64,000 nt of DNA from Sphingopyxis sp. OPL5. Lineage in GTDB: Bacteria; Pseudomonadota; Alphaproteobacteria; Sphingomonadales; Sphingomonadaceae. Location of the stretch: the NCBI RefSeq assembly GCF_003797775.2, contig NZ_CP060725.1, positions 124,001 to 188,000 on the forward strand, given 5' to 3'. The notes under the pieces are model-generated. The model was not told the DNA's origin. It searched no databases and saw only the letters and a program-made list of their open reading frames with translations. Made by a program: the position numbers and the translations under genes. Positions 22,550-32,280 of the stretch are shown here, in pieces; the stretch's first letter is position 1, and each line of letters begins with the position of its first letter.

Positions 22550-23649
22550 CAATTGCCCCCCTGCAGTCGTGCGGCCTGTTTGATCGCGTCGAGTCCGTCG
22601 CGCAACTCAGCCTCGGTCGTGTAGCGGCCCCAGCCGAGACGGATCGAAGCGCGCGCGGCGGCTTCGCTCACGCCCATCGCGCGCAGCACATGGCTGACCT
22701 TGCCCGACCCGCTGCCGCACGCGCTGCCGAGCGAAAAGGCGATGTTGCGCGCGTCGGACATCAGGCGAAGACCGTTGACGCCCTCGCGGCGGACATTGAG
22801 ATTACCGTGGTAGCGATGCGCCACCGACCCGTTGATCGCCCATTCGGGGAGCATGTCGCGCGCGATCGACCAGAGGTGTTCGATATGCGCTGCGTCTGCA
22901 TCGAACCGCTCGGCCGCAAGCGCCGCCGCGGCGCCAAAACCGGCGCAGAGCGCGGGCGAGACGGTGCCCGAGCGCATGCCCTGTTCCTGCGCGCCGCCGA
23001 ACATCAGCGGCGGCAGGTCGACTCCGTCCTTGACCCACAGCGCACCGATGCCCTTGGGGCCATGGATCTTGTGCGCCGAAATCGCGATCAGGTCGGGCCC
23101 CTCAGGGATGGCGACGCGGCCAAGTCCCTGCACCGCGTCGCAGAGCAGCAGGCTGTTCTTCGCATGGGCGGCGGCAGCGAAATCACCGACCGGCTGGATG
23201 GTGCCGACTTCGTTGTTCACCAGCATCGCCGCGACGATGCCGTTTTCGGGAATCAACGCGGCGTCGGGCGCCAGCGCGACACCCTCGCCATCGACCGGCA
23301 GGATCGCGGCGTTCAACCGTTCGAGGCATTGCAGCGACGCGGCATGTTCGATGCTCAGCCCCGCCACGCCGCCGGGCATAACCTCCGCGCCGCGCAGCAG
23401 CGCCCAGTTGAGCGCCTCGGTCGCGCCCGAGGTGAAGAAGACGCGCCCGCCCTTGGGGAGCAGCGCCGCGACCTGATCGCGCGCGACCTCGACTGCGGCG
23501 GCGGCGGCGCGACCGCCCTTGTGCGTGCTCGACGGATTGGCGAAACCATCGCCGTCACCGGGGCCCGCCAGCCAATGCAGCATCGCCTCGCGCGCCTCGG
23601 GAGCGAGCGGGGTGGTCGCTTGATAGTCGAGGTAGATCATCGGGCGCAT
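22549..23649 (-). CDS. Cysteine desulfurase (IscS/NifS class V aminotransferase)
   Basis: 366 aa. The N-terminus IYLDYQATTPLAPEA, the PLP lysine in ISAHKIHGPKG and the C-terminal cysteine loop GSACGSGSGKVSHV mark it as an IscS/NifS-type enzyme that removes sulfur from cysteine for Fe-S clusters and thio-modifications. It is coupled to the ferredoxin gene. I cannot tell whether it is the main IscS or a second paralogue; no iscU or sufBCD is in view. Confidence 0.9.
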   Translation of the reverse strand: MRPMIYLDYQATTPLAPEAREAMLHWLAGPGDGDGFANPSSTHKGGRAAAAAVEVARDQVAALLPKGGRVFFTSGATEALNWALLRGAEVMPGGVAGLSIEHAASLQCLERLNAAILPVDGEGVALAPDAALIPENGIVAAMLVNNEVGTIQPVGDFAAAAHAKNSLLLCDAVQGLGRVAIPEGPDLIAISAHKIHGPKGIGALWVKDGVDLPPLMFGGAQEQGMRSGTVSPALCAGFGAAAALAAERFDADAAHIEHLWSIARDMLPEWAINGSVAHRYHGNLNVRREGVNGLRLMSDARNIAFSLGSACGSGSGKVSHVLRAMGVSEAAARASIRLGWGRYTTEAELRDGLDAIKQAARLQGGN

Positions 23650-23662
23650 CTGCCCTCTAATC

Positions 23663-23741
23663 CCGTTTGTGTCGAGCGAAGTCGAGACACCTTGAGGTCG
23701 CGCACGCCTTCGCGTGTCTCGACTTCGCTCGACACAAACGG
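23663..23741. repeat. REP-like inverted repeat (ccgtttgtgtcgagcgaagt type)
   Basis: Arms of about 28 bp, beginning ccgtttgtgtcgagcgaagt and ending acttcgctcgacacaaacgg, are perfectly complementary around a 23-nt centre. It is in the intergenic space between divergent cysteine desulfurase and hydrolase genes, an unusual place for a terminator-like element. Confidence 0.78.
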
Positions 23742-23891
23742 AAAAATGGGAGGCGCCAAATCACCACTTATTGCGAGTAATTCGCAAAAGTTGCAACTTG
23801 CCACCCAATTTCTATATAGGCCGCGCCTTCGCTCCGCCACCCCGCCGCTCCGGCGATTCGGCTCCGAGCCCAAAACATAAGAGGTGCGCCC

Positions 23892-24548
23892 ATGCCCGAC
23901 GTGATTTTCCCCGGCCCCGAAGGCCGTATCGAAGGCCGTTTCTCGCCCCCGCCGCGTGCCCGCGCGCCGGTCGCGCTGATCCTGCATCCGCATCCGCAGG
24001 GCGGCGGCACGATGAACGACCGCATCACCCAAGCAATGTACAAGAGCTTCGTCGCACGCGGTTTCGCGGTGCTGCGCTTCAACTTCCGCGGCGTCGGCCG
24101 CAGCCAGGGGACGTTCGACAATGGCATCGGCGAGTTGAGCGATGCGGCGTCGGCGCTCGACTGGGTCCAGTCGATCCATCCCGAGGCGCAGACGACCTGG
24201 ATCGCCGGCTTCAGCTTCGGCGCGTGGATCGGCATGCAATTGCTGATGCGCCGCCCCGAAATCCGCGGTTTCCTGTCGGTCGCGCCGCCGGCGAACATGT
24301 ACGACTTCAGCTTCCTCGCCCCCTGCCCCTCCTCGGGCATCATCGTCGCGGGCGGCCAGGACGAGATCGTGCCGCCGTCAGCGGTGCAGAAGCTGGTCGA
24401 CAAGCTGCGCACGCAAAAGGGCATCACCATCCATCACGACGAGATTCCGCGCGCCAACCATTTTTTCGAGCATGAGCTCGACCAGTTGATGAAGTCGCTC
24501 GACAACTATCTGGATATGCGGCTCGCCCCCGATTCGCCAATCCGCTGA
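23892..24548 (+). CDS. Alpha/beta hydrolase (dienelactone-hydrolase-like)
   Basis: 218 aa. HPHPQGGGTMNDRI gives the oxyanion region, FNFRGVGRSQGTF follows, and the nucleophile elbow is GFSFGAW (catalytic Ser). Asp is in GGQDEIVPP and His in ANHFFEH. These match the family of small cytoplasmic alpha/beta hydrolases common in alphaproteobacteria (COG2945 type). Substrate unknown. Confidence 0.88.
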   Translation: MPDVIFPGPEGRIEGRFSPPPRARAPVALILHPHPQGGGTMNDRITQAMYKSFVARGFAVLRFNFRGVGRSQGTFDNGIGELSDAASALDWVQSIHPEAQTTWIAGFSFGAWIGMQLLMRRPEIRGFLSVAPPANMYDFSFLAPCPSSGIIVAGGQDEIVPPSAVQKLVDKLRTQKGITIHHDEIPRANHFFEHELDQLMKSLDNYLDMRLAPDSPIR

Positions 24549-24552
24549 GGCG

Positions 24553-25254
24553 TCAATCGAGCAGGCCTGCCTGCTCGATCATCGCGGCGGGCATATAGAC
24601 GAGCAGGATCAGCGCGAGTTCGCCGCAGATGACGGCGGCGATCGCGCGAATCCACCCGCCGCGTCCTTCGCCGGCGTAAAATTGGCGCACGGCAAAGATC
24701 GTGAAACCGAGGCCGAATGTGAGACGCACCAGATTGCGCCCGATGCTGCGGTCGGCGAGGAACAATTGCATCGTCAGGTCGGCGGCCACGACCAGCAGGG
24801 TTGCCTGCGCCAAGACGTAGAGCCGCATCACCATCGTGCCGAACAGTCCGGCGGACGCGCCGCGATAAAAGATGAAATGGAGCACGAGCGCGGAAATCAA
24901 GGCCGATAACAGCGGCATGATCAGCGGTTCGTTCTGCAGCATCTCGATCACCGAGAGATCGGTCTTGGTGCTCCCCGGCAGGAAACGCGCGCGCAGGGCG
25001 ATGTTCAGGGTGAGCGCCACCGCGATATAGGGCACCGCCTTGACGAGGATATCGCGGTCGCTCTCGATATAACGGCGGATCAACACGCCCGGCCGGCGAA
25101 ACAGCCCGATCAGCGTGTGCAAAACGCCCTTTTCCCACCAATTTTCGACGAGCTCGTTCACGACCGTGTGGCGGTTGATCGGTTCGGGGCGCAAATCCTT
25201 GCCGCAGTCGGGACAAAAGCGCCCATCGCCGCGGTGGACGCAGTCGTCGCTCAT
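24553..25254 (-). CDS. Polytopic membrane protein with N-terminal zinc ribbon (DUF3667-like)
   Basis: 233 aa. It opens with a Cys-rich motif (C5...C14-P-D-C17-G) followed by RHTVVNELVENWWEKG. After this come four to five hydrophobic segments from about residue 75 to the end. The arrangement resembles DUF3667 membrane proteins. Its ATG overlaps the stop of the upstream 63-aa membrane gene by 4 nt. Function unknown. Confidence 0.78.
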   Translation of the reverse strand: MSDDCVHRGDGRFCPDCGKDLRPEPINRHTVVNELVENWWEKGVLHTLIGLFRRPGVLIRRYIESDRDILVKAVPYIAVALTLNIALRARFLPGSTKTDLSVIEMLQNEPLIMPLLSALISALVLHFIFYRGASAGLFGTMVMRLYVLAQATLLVVAADLTMQLFLADRSIGRNLVRLTFGLGFTIFAVRQFYAGEGRGGWIRAIAAVICGELALILLVYMPAAMIEQAGLLD

Positions 25255-25442
25255 TCGGTGGCGGTGCTCGCGGGGGTGTCCTTGACCGGCACCAGCCAGA
25301 CCGCGACATTGGCGAACATCACGAGCGCCGCGACGAGCATCAGCAGCGCACGGCGCCGATCGCCCTTGCGGAAAATATAGATGGCGCCCCCCGTCAAAAC
25401 GGCCCCGGTGAGCATCAGCACGGACATGATCGTGTCGGACAT
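25251..25442 (-). CDS. Small two-segment membrane protein
   Basis: 63 aa with two hydrophobic segments (TIMSVLMLTGAVLTGGAIYIF and ALLMLVAALVMFANVAVWLV, each near 20 residues) separated by a basic KGDRRR turn. It is coupled to the zinc-ribbon membrane gene by an ATGA overlap. No family is recognised. Confidence 0.72.
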   Translation of the reverse strand: MSDTIMSVLMLTGAVLTGGAIYIFRKGDRRRALLMLVAALVMFANVAVWLVPVKDTPASTATE

Positions 25443-25554
25443 GGCGAGGCTTTATCGGCTGCGTCACAAATTTGCCACCTCGCTTATGGCCATATGCAGC
25501 GCCTTCGCCTAAAGGCCGCTCATCGATTCCCTCCAGCCTTGCGGGAGCCGCATC

Positions 25555-26019
25555 ATGCGCATCGCCATTGCCTCCGATCACGCCGCTTATGAGCTGAAAG
25601 CCCAGCTTGCGGACTGGCTGCGCGAGCAGGGCCACGAGGTCGAGGACCTGGGCACCAACGGCCCCGACAGCGTCGATTATCCCGATTATGGCTACGCTCT
25701 CGCGGAAGCGGTCGCGAGCGGTCGCGTCGAAAAGGGCGTCGCGCTCTGCGGTTCGGGCATCGGCATCTCGATCTCGGTCAACCGCAACCCGGCGTGCCGC
25801 TGCGCGCTGGTCAGCGAACCGCTGTCGGCCAGCCTGTCGCGCCAGCACAATGACGCGAACGTCATCGCGATGGGTGCACGGCTGACCGGTATCGACATGG
25901 CGAAGGCGTGTCTCGACGCGTTCCTGACTACCGATTTCGCCGGCGACCGCCACGCGCGCCGCGTCGACAAGCTTTCCAAGCCTCCCTTCAATTTGGCCCA
26001 ACTGGAGACCAGCCGATGA
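25555..26019 (+). CDS. rpiB: Ribose-5-phosphate isomerase B
   Basis: 154 aa. The RpiB/LacAB signature is clear: [15 protein letters not shown] (His9), the active-site Cys65 in [12 protein letters not shown], and His98 in [14 protein letters not shown]. It interconverts ribose- and ribulose-5-phosphate. The stop overlaps the glyA start (ATGA), a common alphaproteobacterial pair. Confidence 0.96.
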   Translation: MRIAIASDHAAYELKAQLADWLREQGHEVEDLGTNGPDSVDYPDYGYALAEAVASGRVEKGVALCGSGIGISISVNRNPACRCALVSEPLSASLSRQHNDANVIAMGARLTGIDMAKACLDAFLTTDFAGDRHARRVDKLSKPPFNLAQLETSR

Positions 26020-27323
26020 CCACAGACACGCTCGCCAAGCCCATCAAATCGGCCGGATATTTCACCGACGGCGTCGACACGGTCGACCCTGCGGTCGCAG
26101 CGGCGATGAAACATGAGATGGAGCGCGAACGCTATCAGATCGAGCTGATCGCCTCGGAAAACATCGTCTCCAAGGCGGTACTCGAAGCGCAGGGGTCGGT
26201 GTTCACCAACAAATATGCCGAGGGCTATCCGGGCCGCCGCTATTATCAGGGCTGCGCGCCGTCGGACGAGGTCGAGACGCTGGCGATCGACCGCGCCAAG
26301 AAATTGTTCGACTGCAATTTCGCCAACGTCCAGCCGCACTCGGGCGCGCAGGCGAATGGCGCGGTGATGCTGGCGCTGACCAAGCCCGGCGCGACGATCC
26401 TCGGCATGAGCCTCGACGCCGGCGGCCACCTGACCCACGGCGCGCCGCCCGCCATGTCGGGCAAATGGTTCAACGCGGTGCAGTACGGCGTGCGCCCCGA
26501 CGACCATCTCGTCGACTTCGACCAGGTCGAGGCGCTGGCGAAGGAACATCGCCCCGCCCTCATCATCGCGGGCGGCTCGGCCTATCCGCGCACGCTCGAC
26601 TTCGCGCGCTTCCGCGCCATCGCCGATGACGTCGGCGCGCTGCTGATGGTCGACATGGCGCATTTCGCGGGCCTCGTCGCCGGCGGCGCCCACCCCTCTC
26701 CGATGGAGCATGCGCATGTCGTCACGACGACGACGCACAAGACGCTGCGCGGCCCGCGCGGCGGGATGATCCTGACCAACGACGAAGCGATCGCCAAGCG
26801 CATCAATTCGGCGGTCTTCCCGGGGCTGCAGGGCGGCCCGCTGATGCACGTCATCGCCGCCAAGGCGGTGGCGTTCGGCGAGGCGCTGCGCCCCGAGTTC
26901 AAGGATTATGCGAAGGCGACGATCGCCAACGCACAGGCGCTCGCGAACCGGCTGAAGGCGCGCGGCGCCGATGTCGTGGCGGGCGGCACCGACACGCATC
27001 TGGCGTTGATCGACCTGCGCCCGCTCGGCATCACCGGCCGCGACGCCGACGAGGCGCTCGAGCGCTCGGCGATCACCTGTAACAAGAATGGCGTGCCCTT
27101 CGACCCGCTGCCCCCGGTCAAGACCAGCGGCATCCGCGTCGGCTCCCCCGCGGGCACGACGCGCGGTTTCGGCATCGCCGAGTTCGAGGACATTGGCGAC
27201 ATGGTCGCCGACGTGCTCGAAGCGCTGCGCGACAAGGGCGAGCATGGCGACGCCGATGTCGAGGCCGATGTCCGCAAGCGCGTCCGCGCTTTGTGCGAAC
27301 GCTTCCCGATCTACGAAGGCTGA
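26016..27323 (+). CDS. glyA: Serine hydroxymethyltransferase
   Basis: 435 aa PLP enzyme interconverting serine and glycine with tetrahydrofolate. Visible landmarks are [35 protein letters not shown], the PLP lysine K242 in [13 protein letters not shown], and [14 protein letters not shown]. Length and motifs are standard. It is followed by a small membrane gene and nrdR. Confidence 0.97.
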   Translation: MTTDTLAKPIKSAGYFTDGVDTVDPAVAAAMKHEMERERYQIELIASENIVSKAVLEAQGSVFTNKYAEGYPGRRYYQGCAPSDEVETLAIDRAKKLFDCNFANVQPHSGAQANGAVMLALTKPGATILGMSLDAGGHLTHGAPPAMSGKWFNAVQYGVRPDDHLVDFDQVEALAKEHRPALIIAGGSAYPRTLDFARFRAIADDVGALLMVDMAHFAGLVAGGAHPSPMEHAHVVTTTTHKTLRGPRGGMILTNDEAIAKRINSAVFPGLQGGPLMHVIAAKAVAFGEALRPEFKDYAKATIANAQALANRLKARGADVVAGGTDTHLALIDLRPLGITGRDADEALERSAITCNKNGVPFDPLPPVKTSGIRVGSPAGTTRGFGIAEFEDIGDMVADVLEALRDKGEHGDADVEADVRKRVRALCERFPIYEG

Positions 27324-27327
27324 ACCC

Positions 27328-27546
27328 ATGGCCCGTCCCAATCCCGAAGAACCGACGCTGGTCGAAGTCGCGATCGAAGAGGTCAAGGCGATGGGCAAGC
27401 AGGGGATGCAGCATCCTTCGACGAAGCCCGTGCTGACCGGCGGCGCGATCGGCGCCGTCGCGGGGATCGTGCTGCCCGTCATCAGCTGGCCGGTCGGCCT
27501 GTTCGCGGGCGCCGCGATCGCGCTTTACAGCCGGGTGAAACGCTGA
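27328..27546 (+). CDS. Small glycine-zipper membrane protein
   Basis: 72 aa. A soluble acidic N-terminus (MARPNPEEPTLVEVAIEEV) is followed by a hydrophobic segment with glycine zippers (LTGGAIGAVAGIVLP and GLFAGAAIALYS). It is packed 4 nt after glyA and 3 nt before nrdR, so it is real and cotranscribed. Function unknown. Confidence 0.75.
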   Translation: MARPNPEEPTLVEVAIEEVKAMGKQGMQHPSTKPVLTGGAIGAVAGIVLPVISWPVGLFAGAAIALYSRVKR

Positions 27547-27549
27547 CCG

Positions 27550-28014
27550 ATGCGTTGTCCTTATTGCGGCCATGAAGACAGCCAGGTGAAGGACAGCCGT
27601 CCGACCGAGGATGGCGCGGCGATCCGGCGGCGGCGGCAATGCGAGGATTGCGGCGCGCGCTTCACCACCTTCGAGCGTATCCAGCTGCGCGAAGTCGCGG
27701 TGCTCAAGGCCGACGGCGGCCGCGAGCCGTTCGACCGCGAGAAATTGATGCGCAGCGTCCAGATCGCCTGCCGCAAGCGCCCAATCGACGCCGCGCGCAT
27801 CGAGCGGCTGGTGTCGGGCATCCAGCGCCAGCTCGAAACTTCTGGCGACAACGAGGTCAAGGCATCGCAGATCGGCGGCATGGTGATGGAAGCGCTCAAG
27901 GGCTTCGACAGCGTCGCCTATATCCGCTTCGCCAGCGTCTATCGCGAATTCACCGAGGCGAAGGATTTCGAAGAATTCGCCTCGACGATCAACGAGGCGG
28001 CGCACAAGGGGTGA
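27550..28014 (+). CDS. nrdR: Transcriptional repressor NrdR
   Basis: 154 aa. An N-terminal zinc ribbon (MRCPYCG ... [12 protein letters not shown]) is followed by an ATP-cone domain ([21 protein letters not shown]). It senses dATP/ATP and represses ribonucleotide reductase genes through NrdR boxes. The stop overlaps the next start (GTGA). Confidence 0.96.
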   Translation: MRCPYCGHEDSQVKDSRPTEDGAAIRRRRQCEDCGARFTTFERIQLREVAVLKADGGREPFDREKLMRSVQIACRKRPIDAARIERLVSGIQRQLETSGDNEVKASQIGGMVMEALKGFDSVAYIRFASVYREFTEAKDFEEFASTINEAAHKG

Positions 28015-28751
28015 ACAAGCAAACCGCCCCCGACGCCCCGCCTCCCGTCATCGTCCTCGTCCGCCCGCAGCTTGGCGAGAATATCGGCAAGGCGGCGCGC
28101 GCGATGCTCAACTTCGGGCTGACCGAGTTGCGGCTGGTGACCCCGCGCGACGGCTGGCCCAACCCCGACGCCGGCCCCGCCGCGTCGGGCGCCGACATCG
28201 TGCTCGCCGAGGCGCAGGTGTTCGCCAGCCTCGCCGAGGCGACCGCCGACTGCACGCACATCTATGCGACCACCGTCCGCAAGCGCGGCGTGATCAAACC
28301 CGTGCTGACCCCCGAAGCCGCGGCGCGGCAGGTTCATGCGACGGCCGGACGCTCGGCCTTCGTTTTCGGCGCCGAGCGGTCGGGGCTGGAGACCGACGAT
28401 GTCGCGCTGGCGCACAGCATCGTCACCGTGCCGATCAATCCCGAATTCGGATCGCTCAACCTGGCACAGGCGGTGATCCTGCTCGCCTATGAATGGTCGA
28501 AGGGTCAGGATCTGGCGCAGCCGCCCGTCGCGGAACTCGCGCCGACCGCCGAGCATGCCGAATATGAAGAACTGATCCAGCATTTCGTGCGCGATCTCGA
28601 CGCAGCAGGCTATTTCTTTCCCGAAAACCGTCGCGCGGCGACGCTCCGAACATTACGCACCACGCTCACCAAGACGGGCTGGTCGTACAATGATATCAGG
28701 ATGATGCACGGCATCATAACGGCTCTTGGCCGAACGCCGAAAAACCGTTAA
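28011..28751 (+). CDS. SPOUT RNA methyltransferase (TrmJ/LasT-like)
   Basis: 246 aa with a GTG start that overlaps the nrdR stop. [20 protein letters not shown] is the motif-1 region, [15 protein letters not shown] the SAM-knot motif 2, and [15 protein letters not shown] motif 3 of the TrmH/SpoU family. The closest group is TrmJ, which 2'-O-methylates tRNA position 32. The C-terminal ~75 residues form a helical extension. Confidence 0.88.
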   Translation: MNKQTAPDAPPPVIVLVRPQLGENIGKAARAMLNFGLTELRLVTPRDGWPNPDAGPAASGADIVLAEAQVFASLAEATADCTHIYATTVRKRGVIKPVLTPEAAARQVHATAGRSAFVFGAERSGLETDDVALAHSIVTVPINPEFGSLNLAQAVILLAYEWSKGQDLAQPPVAELAPTAEHAEYEELIQHFVRDLDAAGYFFPENRRAATLRTLRTTLTKTGWSYNDIRMMHGIITALGRTPKNR

Positions 28752-28784
28752 GGAGCGCCAAATCGTTTCAGGAGTTACTTTCCC

Positions 28785-29048
28785 ATGATGACCCTCATCC
28801 TGTCGCTTGCCCTCGCCGCCGCGGCCGCCGAAACCCCGCCCGCCGACGGAGCGACGACCGCCCAGCCCGCGAAGCCCGAAAAGCCGAAAAAGATCTGCAA
28901 GGCCACCAAGATGACCGGCAGCTCGATCGGCCGCCGCGTCTGCAAGACCCAGGAACAGTGGGACAATATAGCGCGCGATGGCGCCCAGTCGCTCGACCTG
29001 GTCGACCAGGGCTATAAGACCAATACCGGCAACGGCGCCGTCAACTGA
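28785..29048 (+). CDS. Small secreted protein with a conserved cysteine pair (paralogue 1)
   Basis: 87 aa. Signal-like MMTLILSLALAAAAA is followed by a Pro/Lys-rich stretch and the motif KKICKATKMTGSSIGRRVC with two cysteines 15 residues apart. It is paralogous to 29240-29482, which shares MMTLxLSLALAAA and KKVC...TGSSxxxKVC. It is probably periplasmic with a disulfide. Function unknown. Confidence 0.75.
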   Translation: MMTLILSLALAAAAAETPPADGATTAQPAKPEKPKKICKATKMTGSSIGRRVCKTQEQWDNIARDGAQSLDLVDQGYKTNTGNGAVN

Positions 29049-29239
29049 ACACCACGCACGACCGCAGGTAACGACGAAACCACCCGCGCGTCGCGGGGGC
29101 TGTCGCTCGGTGGTGCGCTCAACTTTGGCTGGACAGCCGGCCCTTCGCTCAAGCATGTATCGACCATAGAAATCGGCTCGGGGAATTGGCCGGCATATGG
29201 AGAGGTCGGTCGGCCATATTCACCAGGAGTTGACTATCC

Positions 29240-29482
29240 ATGATGACGTTGTTTCTCTCTCTCGCTTTGGCCGCCGCCGGGACGACCGGCCCGGATGCCG
29301 CCGAACGCCCCGCAGGCGGACAGGCCGCCAAGCCGGCCAAACCCAAGAAGGTCTGCGAACGGATCGAATCGACCGGCAGCAGCGTACCCAAGAAGGTCTG
29401 CCGCACCGTGCAGGCGCCGAAGGCCGCGATCGACGCCGCCAACACGGTTCCGGAAAAGCCCGCGGGCAACAGCACCAACTGA
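29240..29482 (+). CDS. Small secreted protein with a conserved cysteine pair (paralogue 2)
   Basis: 80 aa with start MMTLFLSLALAAAG and motif KKVCERIESTGSSVPKKVC. The N-terminal signal and the C-x(14)-C block closely match the gene 190 bp upstream, while the C-terminus differs. This looks like a local tandem duplication. No enzymatic motif is seen. Confidence 0.75.
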   Translation: MMTLFLSLALAAAGTTGPDAAERPAGGQAAKPAKPKKVCERIESTGSSVPKKVCRTVQAPKAAIDAANTVPEKPAGNSTN

Positions 29483-29492
29483 TCGCGGCGGG

Positions 29493-29810
29493 TCAGGCCG
29501 GATCGGTACGAATCCGGTCCCAACGGACCATTTCATACGCGATAGACTGCTCGACCAGTTCGTCCCATACCGCGCGCAGGCGGTCGGGTTCCAGCCCGGC
29601 GGCTTCGGCTTCGCGCGCGACATTGTCGAGCACCTGCGCCTTGCGCGCCTCGTCGCGAACGACATTGCGGTCGGGCTTGATGCGCGCCGCCGCGTCCATA
29701 TAGCCGAAGCGGCGAACGAGCAGCGTCACCAGCGCCCGGTCGACCTCATCGACCCCGGCACGGACGTCGATCATCGTTTCGCAATGTTCGGGAGATTTGG
29801 CAGCGGTCAT
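29493..29810 (-). CDS. Chorismate mutase family protein (second copy)
   Basis: 105 aa, helical. It has VRAGVDEVDRALVTLLVRRFGYMDAAARIK, split here only by length, with the helix-1 Arg, and the D-E-A-R-K-A-Q-V-L segment typical of AroQ/PchB-type mutases. It could be a chorismate mutase or an isochorismate-pyruvate-lyase relative; no siderophore genes are nearby. The start MTAAKSPEHC is chosen because the upstream in-frame extension is Arg-rich and atypical. Confidence 0.82.
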   Translation of the reverse strand: MTAAKSPEHCETMIDVRAGVDEVDRALVTLLVRRFGYMDAAARIKPDRNVVRDEARKAQVLDNVAREAEAAGLEPDRLRAVWDELVEQSIAYEMVRWDRIRTDPA

Positions 29811-30022
29811 GCGCGGAGGCTTTAGCGGCTTTTTTCGCGCTGTCGACCCGGGCGTCCGAGGCTGCCCCAACGCTTGACTTTCCCTACTGCCCCGTCTAAC
29901 CGCGCGCCTTCGCAATGGACCCCGCACCCCGGTGAAGCGGCGGTCGCATATGGCATCTGCCCATATGGTGCGACCCGGGAACCGCCGAAATCCTTCGGCA
30001 CACAGCATATTGGAGACGACAT

Positions 30023-30634
30023 ATGTCGAAGCGCCAGAGCGCCAAGTATAAACTCGACCGCCGGATGGGCGAAAACATCTGGGGTCGTCCGAAGAGCCCG
30101 GTCAACCGCCGCGAATATGGCCCCGGCCAGCACGGTCAGCGCCGCAAGGGCAAGGTGTCCGATTTCGGCATCCAGCTCCGCGCGAAGCAGAAGCTCAAGG
30201 GCTATTACGGTGACATCACCGAAAAGCAGTTCAAGAAGAACTATTTCGAAGCGTCGCGCATGAAGGGTGATACCGGCCAGAACCTGATCGGCCTGCTCGA
30301 GCGCCGCCTCGACGCGGTCGTCTATCGCTCGAAGTTCACCCCGACGATCTTCTCGGCGCGCCAGCTCGTCAGCCACGGCCACGTCTATGTGAACGGCGTG
30401 AAGTGCAACATCGCGAGCCGCCTCGTGAAGCCGGGTGACGAAATCACCCTCGGCAAGAAGGCGCAGGAAATGGCGCTGGTCGCCGAAGCGCAGAGCCTGC
30501 CCGAGCGCGACCTGCCCGAATATCTCGCCATCGACGGCACCAAGGCGACCTACGTCCGCGTGCCCACGCTCGACGAAGTGCCTTATCCGGTGAAGATGGA
30601 ACCGAATCTGGTCGTCGAATTCTATTCGCGCTGA
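30023..30634 (+). CDS. rpsD: 30S ribosomal protein S4
   Basis: 203 aa. [35 protein letters not shown] and the S4 RNA-binding domain ([28 protein letters not shown]) are canonical. It nucleates assembly of the 16S 5' domain. It is monocistronic here and followed by a strong intrinsic terminator. Confidence 0.98.
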   Translation: MSKRQSAKYKLDRRMGENIWGRPKSPVNRREYGPGQHGQRRKGKVSDFGIQLRAKQKLKGYYGDITEKQFKKNYFEASRMKGDTGQNLIGLLERRLDAVVYRSKFTPTIFSARQLVSHGHVYVNGVKCNIASRLVKPGDEITLGKKAQEMALVAEAQSLPERDLPEYLAIDGTKATYVRVPTLDEVPYPVKMEPNLVVEFYSR

Positions 30635-30657
30635 TCCGGCGGTTCATCGCAGGAAAC

Positions 30658-30690
30658 AAAGGGGCGGTCCGGCAACGGGCCGCCCTTTTT
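30658..30690 (+). terminator. Intrinsic terminator of rpsD
   Basis: A GC-rich stem (gggcggtcc with gggccgccc, one mismatch) has a six-base loop ggcaac, is preceded by AAA and is followed directly by a run of five T residues. It is 24 bp after the rpsD stop. Confidence 0.88.
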
Positions 30691-30699
30691 CTTGGCCGC

Positions 30700-31180
30700 A
30701 TCGGCGTGTCGGCGCGAGGGCTGCTCGCGGAAAGCCGCAGAAAATTGCCGAACTTCACACTGGAAGCGATACCGGCCGTATCCAGCCCGCCGACGCGGCC
30801 GATACCCCCGGCGCAAAGGCACGCGATCCCAAGCGTTCGGTTCAAGGCGAAAGCGCGCGGGGAAGGCGATCCCCAAAAATGGTGGAAAACGGCCTAACTT
30901 CACACTGAAATCGCATTTCCGGCAGCACAAGCGGGCAGGTCGGCCAACGTCTCGCGCCCGGCCGACGACCTTGCCGAACGCGCGCAATGGCCTCGGCGAG
31001 AAACCGGCGCAAAACTGCGCAACTTCATTCGCGAATATCGCTTTTCGGGCGGAAGTCGGACCCCAATCACGCGGCGGCGCTGTCGGACGACGCGCCGCTT
31101 CGCGCGAGCCGGTTACCCGAGCGAACGGAAAAGATGGACCGGAGAAATGGAGGAGCTTCATCCGCCAGTTTGAAGCATGG
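30700..31180. repeat. Gene-poor stretch with degenerate AACTTCA repeats
   Basis: No convincing gene lies between rpsD and the DUF3800 gene. The stretch contains similar blocks at about 30751 (aacttcacactggaagcg), 30896 (aacttcacactgaaatcg), 31021 (aacttcattcgcgaatatcg) and a weaker one near 31154 (agcttcatccgcc). They are 125-145 bp apart, and each is preceded by an A-rich, G/C-flanked lead-in (for example gcagaaaattgccg and gcgcaaaactgcgc). They look like decayed copies of one unit. Confidence 0.45.
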
Positions 31181-31308
31181 AGAGATATATTAGGAAAGCA
31201 TTATTTCGTCCGAGACCGATCGACGGCTGCGGCACCGTTCTCCGCTTGCGGTTCGCGCCCTCGCTCGCCACAAGGCGGCATATCGAAAGTTCCCGTGCGG
31301 AGGGCAGT

Positions 31309-32280
31309 TTGGCGATCGTTTTTGCCGATGAGAGCGGCCGTAACGACCCACCCGTCTATGTGATGGCCGGACTCATCGCTAGCGCTGCTGCGTGGCGCGC
31401 ATTCGATGCGGCGTGGATGGCCGAGCTTAATTCCCCTCCCGCCATCTCGGTTTTCAAGATGAAGGACGCGTATCGCGGTAACGGCGATTTTCGCGGCATC
31501 GGTCAGGTGGAGCGGCAGGCCAAGTGCGAGCGTCTGGCGCGGATCATCCGGGCGCATTGTACGGGTCGGCTTTCGGTCGTCACACTGCACGACGCCTTCA
31601 ATGAAATCATCAAGGGACGCATCTCCGGGGACGTCGACGATCCTTATATTTTCTCTTTTGACGGCATCCTTGCTCGAGCCGATAAATTGGCCACCGCACT
31701 CGATTACGATGGCCCGATCGACTTTTATTTTGACAGGCAGATAGACAAGGAGCCACTGCTCAATGCGCATTGGGACGTCTACCATCCGACGCTCGACGCG
31801 CATTTTGCCGCACGTTTTGAGAGGAAACCAGCGTTTCTCGCGGACGAACAGGCCCCGGGATTACAAGCGGCAGATATGCTCGCTTGGCATATCCGGCGAG
31901 CTTATGCCGATGGGCATAAGGATTTGGCAAAAGTCGGCGAGGTTGGGGCTTTGCTGGCTGAAATGAGCCGCAGCGATCAGTTATACGACGCCGCCGCGCT
32001 GACCGTGCTCCGCGAGTCCATTCACAAGAAGTTTTTCGGCGCAAACCGATTTGCGCCGCATGTCGAAGAGTATGTGAGGCAGACGGTCGCCATAATGACA
32101 ACGTGCGAAAATTACATCAAGATGACGGAGCCTTCAAAGAGGCTACCCGTCGAGTTGATGCCACTCCCGGCCAGCGGAACATCACGATATCAGCTAGTTC
32201 GTAATTGTGAACTTGTCGGCATTCCCCATCTGCACAGACGATCTGATAGTTCGTGTATCGAACAGACGACGGCGGAATGA
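31309..32280 (+). CDS. DUF3800 domain protein
   Basis: 323 aa from a TTG start preceded by GGAGGGC; the same frame is open back to an ATG at 31177. The extra 44 residues are Arg-rich and atypical, and DUF3800 proteins normally begin a few residues before the FADESG motif, so I prefer the TTG. DUF3800 signatures are FADESGRNDPP near the N-terminus, a central DGPIDFYFDRQID, and QAADMLAWHIRRAY toward the C-terminus, an RNase-H-like layout with acidic residues. These proteins are frequent in mobile and defence contexts. The last ~55 codons overlap an opposite-strand gene. Confidence 0.75.
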   Translation: MAIVFADESGRNDPPVYVMAGLIASAAAWRAFDAAWMAELNSPPAISVFKMKDAYRGNGDFRGIGQVERQAKCERLARIIRAHCTGRLSVVTLHDAFNEIIKGRISGDVDDPYIFSFDGILARADKLATALDYDGPIDFYFDRQIDKEPLLNAHWDVYHPTLDAHFAARFERKPAFLADEQAPGLQAADMLAWHIRRAYADGHKDLAKVGEVGALLAEMSRSDQLYDAAALTVLRESIHKKFFGANRFAPHVEEYVRQTVAIMTTCENYIKMTEPSKRLPVELMPLPASGTSRYQLVRNCELVGIPHLHRRSDSSCIEQTTAE

